From: Brevundimonas sp. SORGH_AS_0993
Lineage (GTDB): Bacteria > Pseudomonadota > Alphaproteobacteria > Caulobacterales > Caulobacteraceae
Length of the DNA stretch: 64,000 nucleotides
Assembly (NCBI RefSeq): GCF_030818545.1
Contig: NZ_JAUTAH010000001.1
Location: 1,183,001-1,247,000 of the forward strand
Reading direction: 5' to 3'
Shown: positions 34,295-43,165 of the stretch, piece by piece
How the letters are laid out: every line of letters begins with the position of its first letter
Numbering within the stretch: the stretch's first letter is position 1
Translations under genes and position numbers: made by a program
Notes under the pieces: model-generated
Database searches by the model: none
What the model was told of the DNA's origin: nothing
The model's input: the letters and a program-made list of their open reading frames with translations, nothing else

Positions 34295-35710
34295 ATGACC
34301 CGTTTCACCTCCATCGATCCCACGACCGAAGCCGTGAACTGGGAAGGCGACGCCGCCAGCCCGGCCCAGGTCCAGACCGCCGTGGACGCCGCCCGCGCCG
34401 CCTTCCCCGCCTGGGCCGATGCCCCGCGTCAAGCGAGGATCGACGCCGTCAAACGCTATCAGGCCGTGCTGAAGGACCGCGCGCCCCAGATCGCCGAGGC
34501 CATCAGCCGCGAGACCGGCAAGCCCCTGTGGGAGACCAAGACCGAAGCCGCCGCCATGATCGGCAAGGTGGACATCTCGATCCGCGCCTATGACGAACGC
34601 ACCGGCGAACGGACCAGCGACACCGCCTTCGGCCGCACGACCCTGCGTCACCGCCCGCATGGCGTGGCGGCCGTGCTTGGCCCGTTCAACTTCCCCGGCC
34701 ATCTGCCGAACGGCCATATCGTCCCGGCCCTGCTGGCCGGCGACACGGTCGTGTTCAAGCCGTCGGAAGAGACGCCTCTGGTCGGTCAGGTGATGGCCGA
34801 GGCCTTCGCCGCCGCCGATTTGCCGACCGGCGTGGTCAATGTGGTCCAGGGCGGACGCGAGACGGGCGCGGCCCTGCTGGACGCCGGCATCGACGCCCTG
34901 ATGTTTACTGGCTCGGGCGCGGCGGGCGCGCATTTCCGTAGGAAGTTCGCCGACGATCCGCACGTTATCCTGGCGCTGGAGCTGGGCGGCAACAATCCGC
35001 TGGTCGTCTGGGACGCCGCCGACGCCGAGGCCGTGGCGGGCATCGCGGTTCAATCCGCCTTCATCACCACCGGCCAGCGTTGCTCGTGTGCGCGTCGCCT
35101 TGTCGTGCCGGAAGGCCCGCAGGGGGATGCGATTGTAGAGGCCGTCGCAGCCCTGTCCGACCGCCTGATCTTCGGCCCGTGGGACAGCGATCCGGAACCC
35201 TATGCCGGGCCGCTGATCTCGGCGCGTGCGGCCGAGGCGGCGCTGAAGGCGTTGCAGGAGCGGATCGACAGGGGGGCCAAGGTCATCCGCGCCTCGGGTC
35301 CGGTCGCCAATCTGCCCGGCGCCTTCGTCAAGCCGGCCATCATCGATGTGACCGGCGTGGACGTGCCGGACGAAGAGATGTTCGCGCCCTTCCTGTCGGT
35401 GATCCGCGTCCCGACCTTCGACGCCGCGATCCAGGCCGCCAACGCCACCCGCTACGGCCTCAGCGCCGGCCTGGTCAGCGATGATCCGAAGAACTGGGAC
35501 CACTTCATCCGCCGCATCCGCGCGGGCGTGGTCAACTTCAACCGTCCGACCACGGGCGCCGCCGGGGACATGCCCTTCGGCGGCCTGGGGGCCAGCGGCA
35601 ACCACCGGCCCAGCGCCTATTACGCCGCCGACTATTGCGCCTATCCGGTCGCCAGCTTCGAGGCCGATGCGGTTGCGAACATCGAAGTCGAGATCAAGGG
35701 GCTGCGATGA
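34295..35710 (+). CDS. astD: N-succinylglutamate 5-semialdehyde dehydrogenase
   Basis: 471 residues, aldehyde dehydrogenase superfamily, AstD branch: oxidises succinylglutamate semialdehyde to succinylglutamate with NAD. Present: VLGPFNFPGHLPNGHIVPALLAGDTVVFKPSE, FTGSGAAGAHF, LELGGNNPLVVWD (catalytic Glu), TTGQRCSCARR (catalytic Cys) and EEMFAPFLSVIRV. The start MTRFTSIDPTTEAVNWEGD at 34295 matches the family; an in-frame ATG at 34220 lies inside the repeat. The stop overlaps the astB start (ATGA), so the two are translationally coupled. Confidence 0.95.
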   Translation: MTRFTSIDPTTEAVNWEGDAASPAQVQTAVDAARAAFPAWADAPRQARIDAVKRYQAVLKDRAPQIAEAISRETGKPLWETKTEAAAMIGKVDISIRAYDERTGERTSDTAFGRTTLRHRPHGVAAVLGPFNFPGHLPNGHIVPALLAGDTVVFKPSEETPLVGQVMAEAFAAADLPTGVVNVVQGGRETGAALLDAGIDALMFTGSGAAGAHFRRKFADDPHVILALELGGNNPLVVWDAADAEAVAGIAVQSAFITTGQRCSCARRLVVPEGPQGDAIVEAVAALSDRLIFGPWDSDPEPYAGPLISARAAEAALKALQERIDRGAKVIRASGPVANLPGAFVKPAIIDVTGVDVPDEEMFAPFLSVIRVPTFDAAIQAANATRYGLSAGLVSDDPKNWDHFIRRIRAGVVNFNRPTTGAAGDMPFGGLGASGNHRPSAYYAADYCAYPVASFEADAVANIEVEIKGLR

Positions 35711-37050
35711 TCGACGCCGTCGAAGCCAATGCCGACGGCCTGATCGGGCCGACCCATTCCTACGCTGGCCTGTCGCCGGGCAATCTGGCGTCCAGTCTGA
35801 ACAAGGGCGAGGCGTCGAACCCGCGCGCCGCCGTCTTGCAGGGCCTCGACAAGATGAAGTTGCTGGCGGACCTGGGCCTGCCCCAGTTCGTCCTGCCCCC
35901 GCACGAGCGGCCGAACATTCTCTTCCTGAGGGCGCTGGGGTTCACCGGATCGGATGCTCAGGTGCTGGAACGCGCGTGGAGGACCGCGCCATCCTTCGCC
36001 GCCGCCGCCTGTTCCGCCTCGCCCATGTGGGCCGCCAACGCCGCGACGGTGACGCCGTCCAGCGACGCCGCCGACGGCCGGGTGCATTTCACCCCCGCCA
36101 ATCTGCACACCAATCTGCACCGCAGTCTGGAACACCGGCAGACCAAGCGCGCGCTGGACGCCCTGTTTCCCGACCCACGCAGGTTCGCCGTCCATGACGC
36201 CCTGCCCGCTGTGGCGCATCTGGCCGACGAGGGCGCAGCGAACCACGTTCGCCTGTGCGCTCAACATGGCGGCCGCGGCGTCAATCTGCTGGTCTGGGGT
36301 CGCGAGGCGTTCGAGCCTTGGGACGGCCCCTTCCCCGCCCGCCAGACGCGCGAAGCCTCAGAGGCCATCGTTCGCCGGCATGAGGCGGGACGCCCGGTTC
36401 TGGCCCAGCAGTCGCGCGCGGCCATCGCGGGTGGAACCTTCCATAACGACGTGGTCTGCGTCGGGGCGCTGGACACCCTGTTCTTCCACGAACTGGCGTT
36501 CGAGGACACCGACGCGACCAAGGCCGCCATTCGCCGCGCCGCCGACGGCCTGTTCGAACCGCAGTTCGTCGAGGTCTCGAACGCCGACCTGCCCCTGGCC
36601 GACGCGATCTCAAGCTATCTGTTCAACTCCATGCTGATCCAGGTTCCGGGCGAGGATCGCCTGACCCTGATCTGCCCGACCGAAACGCGCGACAATCCAC
36701 GCAGCCACGCCGTCGCCGAACGGATCGCCGCCTCCAACGGCCCCATCGGTCGGGTGCAGTATGTCGATGTGCGCCAGTCGATGCGGAACGGCGGGGGTCC
36801 GGCCTGCCTGCGGCTGCGCGTCGTCCTGACCGAGGCCGAGCTGGCGGCGACCAATCCGGCCATGCGCCTGACCGATGGCCTGCACGCACACCTGTCGGAC
36901 TGGGCGACCCGCTGGTATCGCGACGAACTACGTCCGGCCGATCTGGCCGACCCGAAGCTGCTGGACGAAAGCCGGGGTGCGCTGGACGAACTGACGGCGA
37001 TCCTGAAACTGGGCGCCGACTTCTATCCGTTTCAGCGGCTACGCGCTTGA
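35707..37050 (+). CDS. astB: N-succinylarginine dihydrolase
   Basis: 447 residues, full length for AstB, a member of the guanidino-group-modifying (pentein) superfamily that removes CO2 and two ammonia from succinylarginine. Signature stretches: NADGLIGPTHSYAGLSPGNLAS, PHERPNI, SAMWAANAATV-like (SASPMWAANAATVTPSSD), HFTPANLHTNLHRSLE, CVGALDTLFFHE, FNSMLIQVP and MRNGGGPACLRLRV, with the terminal catalytic Cys in that last motif. It is last gene of the AST set. No astC (succinylornithine transaminase) is seen in the window. Confidence 0.96.
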   Translation: MIDAVEANADGLIGPTHSYAGLSPGNLASSLNKGEASNPRAAVLQGLDKMKLLADLGLPQFVLPPHERPNILFLRALGFTGSDAQVLERAWRTAPSFAAAACSASPMWAANAATVTPSSDAADGRVHFTPANLHTNLHRSLEHRQTKRALDALFPDPRRFAVHDALPAVAHLADEGAANHVRLCAQHGGRGVNLLVWGREAFEPWDGPFPARQTREASEAIVRRHEAGRPVLAQQSRAAIAGGTFHNDVVCVGALDTLFFHELAFEDTDATKAAIRRAADGLFEPQFVEVSNADLPLADAISSYLFNSMLIQVPGEDRLTLICPTETRDNPRSHAVAERIAASNGPIGRVQYVDVRQSMRNGGGPACLRLRVVLTEAELAATNPAMRLTDGLHAHLSDWATRWYRDELRPADLADPKLLDESRGALDELTAILKLGADFYPFQRLRA

Positions 37051-37100
37051 GCGGCCGAGAGACTTCCTGAAAACTGCGATTTTCGTTCTATGAGCAATCC

Positions 37101-37511
37101 GTGATGACACCGACGGCCATCTTTCTACTCGCCCTACTGCAACAACAGACAGGCCCTTCCGATCTAGGCGTTATCCTCGTTGAAGCGCACAGAACCGACC
37201 CCCTGGTTAGCGTCACTGTAAGCGGCGACATTGACATGGAAACCATAGTGGAAAGCGACCCTGTCGGTGTGCGCTGCGGCATCAGCCGATATACATACGC
37301 TCCATATGCTGCACCTCGGCTCTGCTGGATTCGGCGCCCCGCTGGCCAAGTCGTACGACTGACCGCACGCCCCGGACACGAAATGGCTGCCAACTGGTCT
37401 GTCAATTGGCAAGGCTGCACTGTTCAGGCTGATGGCCGCTCTTGTCTGGTCAATGTGACCAATCAGGGCGCCAAGGTTGAGGTCGCCTTCGGGACATCCG
37501 CGACCAACTAG
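37101..37511 (+). CDS. Hypothetical exported protein
   Basis: 136 residues. A hydrophobic N-terminus (MMTPTAIFLLALLQQQ) may be a short signal. The rest is soluble with four Cys (VGVRCGISRY, PRLCWIRRP, WQGCTVQ, GRSCLVNV), which could form two disulfides in the periplasm. No family recognised. Base composition is visibly less GC-rich than in the flanking genes, suggesting weaker constraint or recent acquisition. It converges on phhA with a 4-base overlap. Confidence 0.6.
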   Translation: MMTPTAIFLLALLQQQTGPSDLGVILVEAHRTDPLVSVTVSGDIDMETIVESDPVGVRCGISRYTYAPYAAPRLCWIRRPAGQVVRLTARPGHEMAANWSVNWQGCTVQADGRSCLVNVTNQGAKVEVAFGTSATN

Positions 37512-38383
37512 GCGGCGAACCGTCCGCCTTTTTCGGCATAGACCTGAGTGCCGCGCGTGAAGACCTGGTCGCGGGGCAGGACGGTCTCGATGGCCAGATC
37601 GTCTTTCCCCTTCAGCGCGGCATAGACCGGCCCGAAATCCTTCAACGTCTCGTTCTTCAGCGCCTCGATGCTGTCGATGACGAAATAGACCTGCTGGAAG
37701 TCATCGATCCGGTACAGGGTCCGCATCACCCGCTCCAGATCGAACCCCAGCCGGTTGGGCGACGGATCGTCCAGCGCGAACACGCTCTCTGTCGCCGACG
37801 ACACGATGCCCGCGCCATAGATGCGAAGGCCGTCCGCCTCCTTCATCAGGCCGAACTCGACCGTGTACCAATACAGGCGCGCCAGATTGGGCAGCATCCC
37901 CAGCCCGGCCGCGCGTTGCCCGCCCTTGCCATAGGCCTCCATATAGGCGGCGAAGTCGGGGTCGGTCAGCATCGGCACATGGCCGAAGACGTCGTGGAAG
38001 ATGTCCGGCTCCTGCAGGTAATCCAGCTGATCCGGCTTCCTGATGAACTGGCCTGACACGAAGCGACGGTTGGCCAGATGGTCGAAGAAGACCTCGTCGG
38101 GCACCAGGCCCGGCACACAGACCACGCTCCAGCCGGTCAGGGCCTGAAGCTTGGGATTGATCACGTCGAAGTCGGGAATTCCGCCCGCGTTCAGGTCCAG
38201 CGCCTTCAGCCCGTTCAGAAAGGCGTCGCACGCGCGGCCCGGCAGTATCTTCATCTGGCGGGCGTACAGCGTGTCCCACGTCCGGTGCTCGATCTCGGTA
38301 TAGGCGCTCCAGTTCTGGGGAATCGTCCAGTCGGCGGCGGCGCCTTCCGGCGGCTGTTCGAAAACGTGTTCGAAGTCGGACAT
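37508..38383 (-). CDS. phhA: Phenylalanine 4-monooxygenase
   Basis: 291 residues, length of bacterial monomeric phenylalanine hydroxylase, which makes tyrosine from phenylalanine with tetrahydropterin, O2 and iron. Iron ligands: two His in DIFHDVFGHVPML and Glu in YWYTVEFGLM. Also WSVVCVPGLVPDEVFFDHLANRRFVSGQFIR, YGAGIVSS and RIDDFQQVYFVIDS. No pterin-recycling phhB gene is adjacent. It stands upstream of nothing on its own strand and is followed tail-to-tail by the hypothetical gene at 37101. Confidence 0.96.
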   Translation of the reverse strand: MSDFEHVFEQPPEGAAADWTIPQNWSAYTEIEHRTWDTLYARQMKILPGRACDAFLNGLKALDLNAGGIPDFDVINPKLQALTGWSVVCVPGLVPDEVFFDHLANRRFVSGQFIRKPDQLDYLQEPDIFHDVFGHVPMLTDPDFAAYMEAYGKGGQRAAGLGMLPNLARLYWYTVEFGLMKEADGLRIYGAGIVSSATESVFALDDPSPNRLGFDLERVMRTLYRIDDFQQVYFVIDSIEALKNETLKDFGPVYAALKGKDDLAIETVLPRDQVFTRGTQVYAEKGGRFAA

Positions 38384-38436
38384 GGCGCGCTCCTCCTTGG
38401 GCCGAACCTAGCCCCGGCGACCGCCTCTTCCAACCG

Positions 38437-38745
38437 TCAGTGCAGCCCGGCGTCAAGCGGCGCGTGATGTCCCTGGGCGTCGGTGGCGAACCAGCGCGCG
38501 ATCTCGCCGGGGTCCAGAGCCAGATCTCCGGCCTCCAGCGACGACTCGGCGGCGTAGGCGATGAAGCCGCCGTCGTCGCCCAGGGCGAAAACACGATAGA
38601 AGGGCTGGTCGGCCTGCAGCACGCCCAGGTCGACGGCGGGACCGGCGTAACCGGGGTCCACGTCCATGACCACGCCGTTGAAGGCGTCGTCGCAGTGGCG
38701 GACGGCCTGGCCGACGGCGAAACGGGCGGTGCGAATCTGGGGCAT
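38437..38745 (-). CDS. hspQ: Heat shock protein HspQ
   Basis: 102 residues. ARFAVGQAVRH, FNGVVMDVDPGYA, QADQPFYRVFALGDDGGFIAYAAESSL are the signature of the HspQ/YccV (hemimethylated DNA-binding-like) family. In E. coli this is a heat-shock protein that acts as a specificity factor and adaptor of Lon protease. Start MPQIRTARF at 38745; longer in-frame starts run into the divergent region before ppx. It is separated from phhA by 53 bases. Confidence 0.9.
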   Translation of the reverse strand: MPQIRTARFAVGQAVRHCDDAFNGVVMDVDPGYAGPAVDLGVLQADQPFYRVFALGDDGGFIAYAAESSLEAGDLALDPGEIARWFATDAQGHHAPLDAGLH

Positions 38746-38890
38746 GGAGCGACCTTGCCCCGCCCGCCATGACCAGGGCCGGTATGGGCCGTTCATCTTC
38801 CTGACAGAATGGCTTGGCGCGGACGATCCCGCCGCGCTAGGCTGGCCCCGACGGGCGCCGCTTCGGACCGCCCACATCGGATGACGGCCC

Positions 38891-39997
38891 ATGCGGGAGA
38901 CCCCCGGCGCGCCCGCACGGCGCGACGAGCGGTCCCAGCCTTCCCGTTCGCGGGATGCGTCGGGTCGGGACACGCCGCTTTACGGCGCGCTCGACCTGGG
39001 GACCAACAATTGCCGGCTGCTGATCGCGCGGCCGTCCCGCGAAGGCTTTCGCGTGGTCGACAGCTTCAGCCGCATCGTGCGCCTGGGCGAGGGGCTGTCG
39101 CGCACCGGCCTTCTGGACCCCCGCGCCATGGATCGCGCCTATGACGCCCTAGCCCTGTGCGCCGAACGGATCATGCGCAAGGGCGTCGAGTCCAGCCGCC
39201 TGGTCGCCGTCGCCACCCAGGCCTGCCGCGCGGCCGAGAACGGAGCCGAATTCGTCGAACGGGTGCGAAAGGGCACGGGCCTGCGCCTTCGCATCATCGA
39301 CCCGGACGAAGAGGCGCGCCTGGCGGTGGAGGGCTGTCTGAACCTGATCGACCCTCAGGCCGAGGCGGTCCTGATCATCGACGTGGGTGGCGGCTCCACC
39401 GAAATGTCCTGGCTGAAGCGCGACGGCGTGGACTGGACGACCAGCGCCTGGATGTCGGCGCCTCTGGGCGTCGTCACCCTGGCCGAACGCCACCCCGAGC
39501 CGGCCGACGCCGGAGAGACCTGGTACGAGGCCATGGTCGCCGACATGGGCGCGGCCATCGCGGCGGGCGGCGTCTCGGACCCGGCCATGCTGGAGCTGTT
39601 TCGCCAGGACCGCGCCCATCTGGTCGGCACCTCGGGGGCCATCACCAGCCTGGCGGGCATCCATCTGAAGCTGCCCCGCTACAACCGCGACCGGGTCGAC
39701 GGCCTGTGGATGACGCGCGCCGACTGCGAAGCGGCGGCCGAACGGCTGAAGGCCCTGGGACCCGACGGCCGCGCCAGGGAGGCCTGCATCGGCCCCGACC
39801 GCGCGGACCTGGTCCTGGTCGGCGCTGCGATCCTGGAGGCGGTGCAGCGCGCCTGGCCCTCCAACCGCGTGCGCGTCGCCGACCGGGGGCTGCGCGAAGG
39901 CCTGCTGCTTCAGCGCATGCGCGAGGATCGCAAACCGCCGAAGAGGCGCAGACGTCGGCGCGGGCGTGGAAACGGCTCGGGCCGCAACGGCGGCTAG
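38891..39997 (+). CDS. Ppx/GppA family phosphatase
   Basis: 368 residues, shorter than E. coli Ppx (about 510) and matching the alphaproteobacterial single-module type. N-terminal actin-like ATPase fold with ALDLGTNNCRLLIARP (phosphate-1 loop), VATQACRAAENG, IDPDEEARLAVEGC (catalytic Glu), IIDVGGGSTEMSW (phosphate-2 loop) and LVGTSGAITSLAGIHL. Acts on polyphosphate and/or pppGpp. It ends in a basic tail (PPKRRRRRRGRGNG). Residues 1-30 are polar and poorly conserved-looking, so a start further in is possible. Convergent with the cyclophilin gene (4-base overlap). Confidence 0.9.
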   Translation: MRETPGAPARRDERSQPSRSRDASGRDTPLYGALDLGTNNCRLLIARPSREGFRVVDSFSRIVRLGEGLSRTGLLDPRAMDRAYDALALCAERIMRKGVESSRLVAVATQACRAAENGAEFVERVRKGTGLRLRIIDPDEEARLAVEGCLNLIDPQAEAVLIIDVGGGSTEMSWLKRDGVDWTTSAWMSAPLGVVTLAERHPEPADAGETWYEAMVADMGAAIAAGGVSDPAMLELFRQDRAHLVGTSGAITSLAGIHLKLPRYNRDRVDGLWMTRADCEAAAERLKALGPDGRAREACIGPDRADLVLVGAAILEAVQRAWPSNRVRVADRGLREGLLLQRMREDRKPPKRRRRRRGRGNGSGRNGG

Positions 39998-40863
39998 GCC
40001 GCCGGCGTCTCACGCGACGGAATGTCGATGTCGCACACCGAAAAATCGGCTCCCCGCGCCTGACGGGCCTGTTCCACGATGGTGTGGAAGGTGGCCGAGG
40101 CGGTGTTCAGCACCTGCAGGCTGGGCCGTTCCGCCGTCGGCAGATCGGCGGCCACGCGCACCCGCGTCATCTGATCGGGGCCGTCCACGATGCCGTCGGG
40201 ATTGGGACTGGCCTTCAACGCCCGCACCACGTCCAGCCCTGACACCACCCGCCCCCAGACGGTGTAGCGCTTGTCCAGCGCCGGATAGGCCTGGCGCATC
40301 AGGAAGAACTGGCTGTTGGCGCTGTCATTGCCCTCGTCGCGCGCCATGCCGGCCACGCCGGGGCAATACAGACCCCAGCCGTGCACCTTGTGATCGCCGG
40401 TGCCGGCCATCAAGGCGTCGGGCTGGGTCTGGACGGGCGCCGAGCCGACGAAGCCGACCAAGGCGCCGGCGGGGGCCGCCACCGGCGTGAAGGCCATGTC
40501 CGCGCCGCGTCGAAAGGTGAACTCGGCCTTCAGGTCGGGATAGAAGCTCTGGCCGTCGCCGGTGCCCAGGGGATCGCCCGTCTGGGCCATGAACCAGTCG
40601 ATGACACGGTGCCATTTCAGCGTGTCGTAGAAGCCGCGCGAGGCCAGAAGCCGAATACGCTCCACATGGGCCGGGGCGATCTGGGGCGCCAGTTCCACCA
40701 GAATCCGCCCCTTGTTCGTGTCGATGACCAGCAGGTCTTCCGGCGCGACAGTGCGCCATTCGGCCGGCGGCGGTGGAGGCGGCGGGGTCTGTTCGGCCAC
40801 GGCCGCCGTCGCGCAAAGGCCCAGGATCAGGCCCGACAGGACCGTCGCTCTCAAGGTCTTCAT
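39994..40863 (-). CDS. Exported cyclophilin-type peptidyl-prolyl isomerase (copy 2)
   Basis: 289 residues. A signal peptide (LSGLILGLCATAAVAEQ) is followed by a Pro-run and a cyclophilin domain: NKGRILVELAPQIAPAHVERIRLLASRGFYDTLKWHRVIDWFMAQTGDP, SQFFLMRQAYPALDKRYTVWGRVVSGLDVV. The catalytic Arg in the WHRVI motif is present. A C-terminal extension of about 60 residues (PTAERPSLQVLNTASATFHTI) is shared with the upstream paralogue. Predicted periplasmic foldase. It is 25 bases downstream of its paralogue and likely in one transcript with coaD. Confidence 0.9.
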   Translation of the reverse strand: MKTLRATVLSGLILGLCATAAVAEQTPPPPPPPAEWRTVAPEDLLVIDTNKGRILVELAPQIAPAHVERIRLLASRGFYDTLKWHRVIDWFMAQTGDPLGTGDGQSFYPDLKAEFTFRRGADMAFTPVAAPAGALVGFVGSAPVQTQPDALMAGTGDHKVHGWGLYCPGVAGMARDEGNDSANSQFFLMRQAYPALDKRYTVWGRVVSGLDVVRALKASPNPDGIVDGPDQMTRVRVAADLPTAERPSLQVLNTASATFHTIVEQARQARGADFSVCDIDIPSRETPAA

Positions 40864-40888
40864 CCCGCTTCCCCTCCCCGTTCAGGCG

Positions 40889-41776
40889 TCAGCCGCCCGT
40901 CACCTCGACCACCGGCTGCACGTCGCAGATGCTGAAAGCCGCCCCGCCCTGCGCGCGCTGGGCGGCCAGACGTTGGGCGAAGGCGGGGCTGCGGGCGTCC
41001 ATCACCCGGACCGTCGGGCGCTGCGCCTCCGGCAGGGCCGAGGCCATGCGCACATGGGTCATGACGTCGGGATCGCTCACCTTGCCGTCCTCGGCCTCGG
41101 ACCCTTTCTTCAGCGACTTGACCACGTCCAGGCCGGAGACGATGCGGCCAAAGGCGGTATACTGGCCGTTCAGCAGGTCCTTTTCGCCGGTCATCAGGAA
41201 GAACTGGCTGTTGGCGCTGTCGGGCGCGCCCGAACGCGCCATGCCCAGCACGCCAGGGCAGAACAGACCGTGCGCCTCCACCTTGAAATCGGCCGTGACC
41301 ATCATCTGGGCGTCGGGCTGGGTCTGGACCGGCAGGGTTCCGACAAGGCCGAACACGCCGGTTCCGACATCGGGCGTCTGGGCGAAGCCTGCGTCCCGCC
41401 CGCGACGGAAGCTGAACTCGGCCTTCAGGTCCGGCAAGTCGCTGCCGCCCTCGCCCGTGCCCTTGGGATCGCCGGTCTGGGCCATGAAATCGGGAATGAC
41501 CCGGTGGAACTTCAGCCCGTCATAGAATCCCTGGTTCGCCAGGGTGCGGATGCGTTCGACATGGTTCGGCGCCGCCACGGGCGACAGCTCGACCAGGATG
41601 CGGCCCTTGACCGTGTCGATGATCAGCAGGTTTTCCGGCGCCACCGTGCGCCATTCGGCGGTCGCGGCCGTCGTCTGCGCCCTGGCCGGCGTGGTCCCCA
41701 GATCCGACAGCATCAGCGCCGACGCCGCCAGCACGGCCGTCGCCGCCGTCATTCCCCAACGCATCCCCGTCTTCAT
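40889..41776 (-). CDS. Exported cyclophilin-type peptidyl-prolyl isomerase (copy 1)
   Basis: 295 residues, a clear tandem paralogue of the gene at 39994, with the same layout: signal peptide (AATAVLAASALMLSDLGTTPARAQ), an EWRTVAPENLLIIDT lead-in, a cyclophilin domain with VKGRILVELSPVAAPNHVERIRTLANQGFYDGLKFHRVIPDFMAQTGDP and ANSQFFLMTGEKDLLNGQYTAFGRIVSGLDVV, and the conserved C-terminal extension. The start overlaps the coaD stop by 4 bases (ATGA), meaning translational coupling to the CoA gene. Confidence 0.92.
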   Translation of the reverse strand: MKTGMRWGMTAATAVLAASALMLSDLGTTPARAQTTAATAEWRTVAPENLLIIDTVKGRILVELSPVAAPNHVERIRTLANQGFYDGLKFHRVIPDFMAQTGDPKGTGEGGSDLPDLKAEFSFRRGRDAGFAQTPDVGTGVFGLVGTLPVQTQPDAQMMVTADFKVEAHGLFCPGVLGMARSGAPDSANSQFFLMTGEKDLLNGQYTAFGRIVSGLDVVKSLKKGSEAEDGKVSDPDVMTHVRMASALPEAQRPTVRVMDARSPAFAQRLAAQRAQGGAAFSICDVQPVVEVTGG

Positions 41777-42261
41777 CCCTGACCCTTGACCTTGGCCCGC
41801 ACGCGCTCGGCGACGGCGGGGCTGACGAAACTGTCGATCGCGCCGTCCAGACGGGCGATTTCCTTGACCAGCCGCGAGGCGATGGCCTGGTGGCGCGGAT
41901 CGGCCATCAGGAACACCGTCTCGATGTCCTGATTGAGGCGCTGGTTCATCGCCGTCATCTGGAACTCGTATTCGAAGTCGGCGACCGCGCGCAAACCCCG
42001 GATGATGACATTGGCGTTCAGTTCTTCTGCAAAATGCATCAGCAGGTTCGAGAAGGGCTGGACCACGATGTCCCCGCCCAGGCCCGCGACCTCGGCCTTC
42101 AGCATTTCGACGCGCTCGTCGGTGCTGAACAACGGCCCCTTGTCGTCGTTGCGGGCCACGCCGATGACCACCCGGTCCACCAGCTTCAGCGCCCGTTTGA
42201 TGATGTCGGTGTGCCCGTTGGTCACCGGGTCGAAGGTGCCCGGATAAAGTCCAATTCGCAT
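41773..42261 (-). CDS. coaD: Phosphopantetheine adenylyltransferase
   Basis: 162 residues, normal for CoaD, which adenylates 4'-phosphopantetheine in the penultimate step of CoA synthesis. IGLYPGTFDPVTNGHTDIIKRAL contains the (T/H)-x-G-H nucleotidyltransferase motif; also FSNLLMHFAEELNANVIIRGLRAVADFEYEFQMTAMN and the C-terminal FVSPAVAERVRAK (the ISST-like motif is FVSP here). It heads an overlapping gene set with two cyclophilins. Confidence 0.96.
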   Translation of the reverse strand: MRIGLYPGTFDPVTNGHTDIIKRALKLVDRVVIGVARNDDKGPLFSTDERVEMLKAEVAGLGGDIVVQPFSNLLMHFAEELNANVIIRGLRAVADFEYEFQMTAMNQRLNQDIETVFLMADPRHQAIASRLVKEIARLDGAIDSFVSPAVAERVRAKVKGQG

Positions 42262-42352
42262 GGCGTGTCTCCCCAGCCTGTCGCCTGCTGTTCGGCGTGA
42301 CTTAGCAGGTGCGAAATCAGCGGCCTAGCCGGCTGACGGCTTCGTCATCGTC

Positions 42353-43150
42353 TTAAACCGCGACAGGTTGAGGCGGCTGGGACGACCAGGCGCGTTCCAG
42401 CCTGCTCAGGACCGCCGGATCGGTCGCAATGGCGATCTCGCCTATGGCCGTGATCGGACAGATCGGGGTGGCGGCGTTGCACAGGAAGGCACCGTCCAGG
42501 GTCGCCGCCTCGTCCAGAGGCACCGGCCGGATTTCCGACGGCAGGCCCGCCGCCTCCAGCCCCCGCTGGATCAGGCTCTGTGTGACGCCCGCCAGCATCA
42601 GGGCCTGGGGCCAGACGATCCGGTCGCCCTGGATGAAGCCGATATTCCAGGTCGCTCCCTCGGAAACGCAACCCTGACCGTCAATGAACAGGACGTCGTC
42701 GAACCCGGCGGCCCGCGCGGCCCGTCGGGCCCGGGTCTGGCCGAAGGTGGCGACGTGTTTGAGATGCGGCGTCTCGCGGACATGGGGCACGGTCGTCACC
42801 CTCATACTGGTCGCCAGAGGCGGCGGCGGGGGCGAAACCACGGTCATCACCCTGGGCCGGCCCACGAAGGATGGATTGCGGTGGCCGATCTCGGGCGAGA
42901 ACAGGCTGACCCGAAGCCAGCAGGCGTCGCGGCCTTCGACCGCCAGCGCCATCAGGCGGCGCAGTTCGGCCTCGCCGGGGCTTTCCCCGAACAGTTCGAC
43001 CGCTGCCTGTTCCAGCCGGGTCAGATGCAGGTCGAGACCGCGCACGGCGCCCCGCTCCACGCGGAAAGAGGTATAGGCGCCGTAGTTGACCAGGGCCTGA
43101 TGGGTCAGGTCCTCGGTCGTGGCGGGGCGGCCGTCGATCAGAATGTCCAC
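42353..43150 (-). CDS. Class IV PLP-dependent aminotransferase / lyase family
   Basis: 265 residues, fold-type IV PLP enzyme (branched-chain aminotransferase, D-amino-acid aminotransferase, aminodeoxychorismate lyase). PLP-lysine in HLKHVATFGQTRARRAAR; C-terminal half with DVLFIDGQGCVSEGATWNIGF, a typical E-G-x-T-x-N pattern, and GVTQSLIQRGLEAAGL. Substrate specificity cannot be set by eye: a role as 4-amino-4-deoxychorismate lyase (PabC) or D-amino-acid aminotransferase would fit. It lies 15 bases downstream of gyrA and may be cotranscribed. Confidence 0.8.
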   Translation of the reverse strand: MDILIDGRPATTEDLTHQALVNYGAYTSFRVERGAVRGLDLHLTRLEQAAVELFGESPGEAELRRLMALAVEGRDACWLRVSLFSPEIGHRNPSFVGRPRVMTVVSPPPPPLATSMRVTTVPHVRETPHLKHVATFGQTRARRAARAAGFDDVLFIDGQGCVSEGATWNIGFIQGDRIVWPQALMLAGVTQSLIQRGLEAAGLPSEIRPVPLDEAATLDGAFLCNAATPICPITAIGEIAIATDPAVLSRLERAWSSQPPQPVAV

Positions 43151-43165
43151 GCCGCCCTGCTCCGA

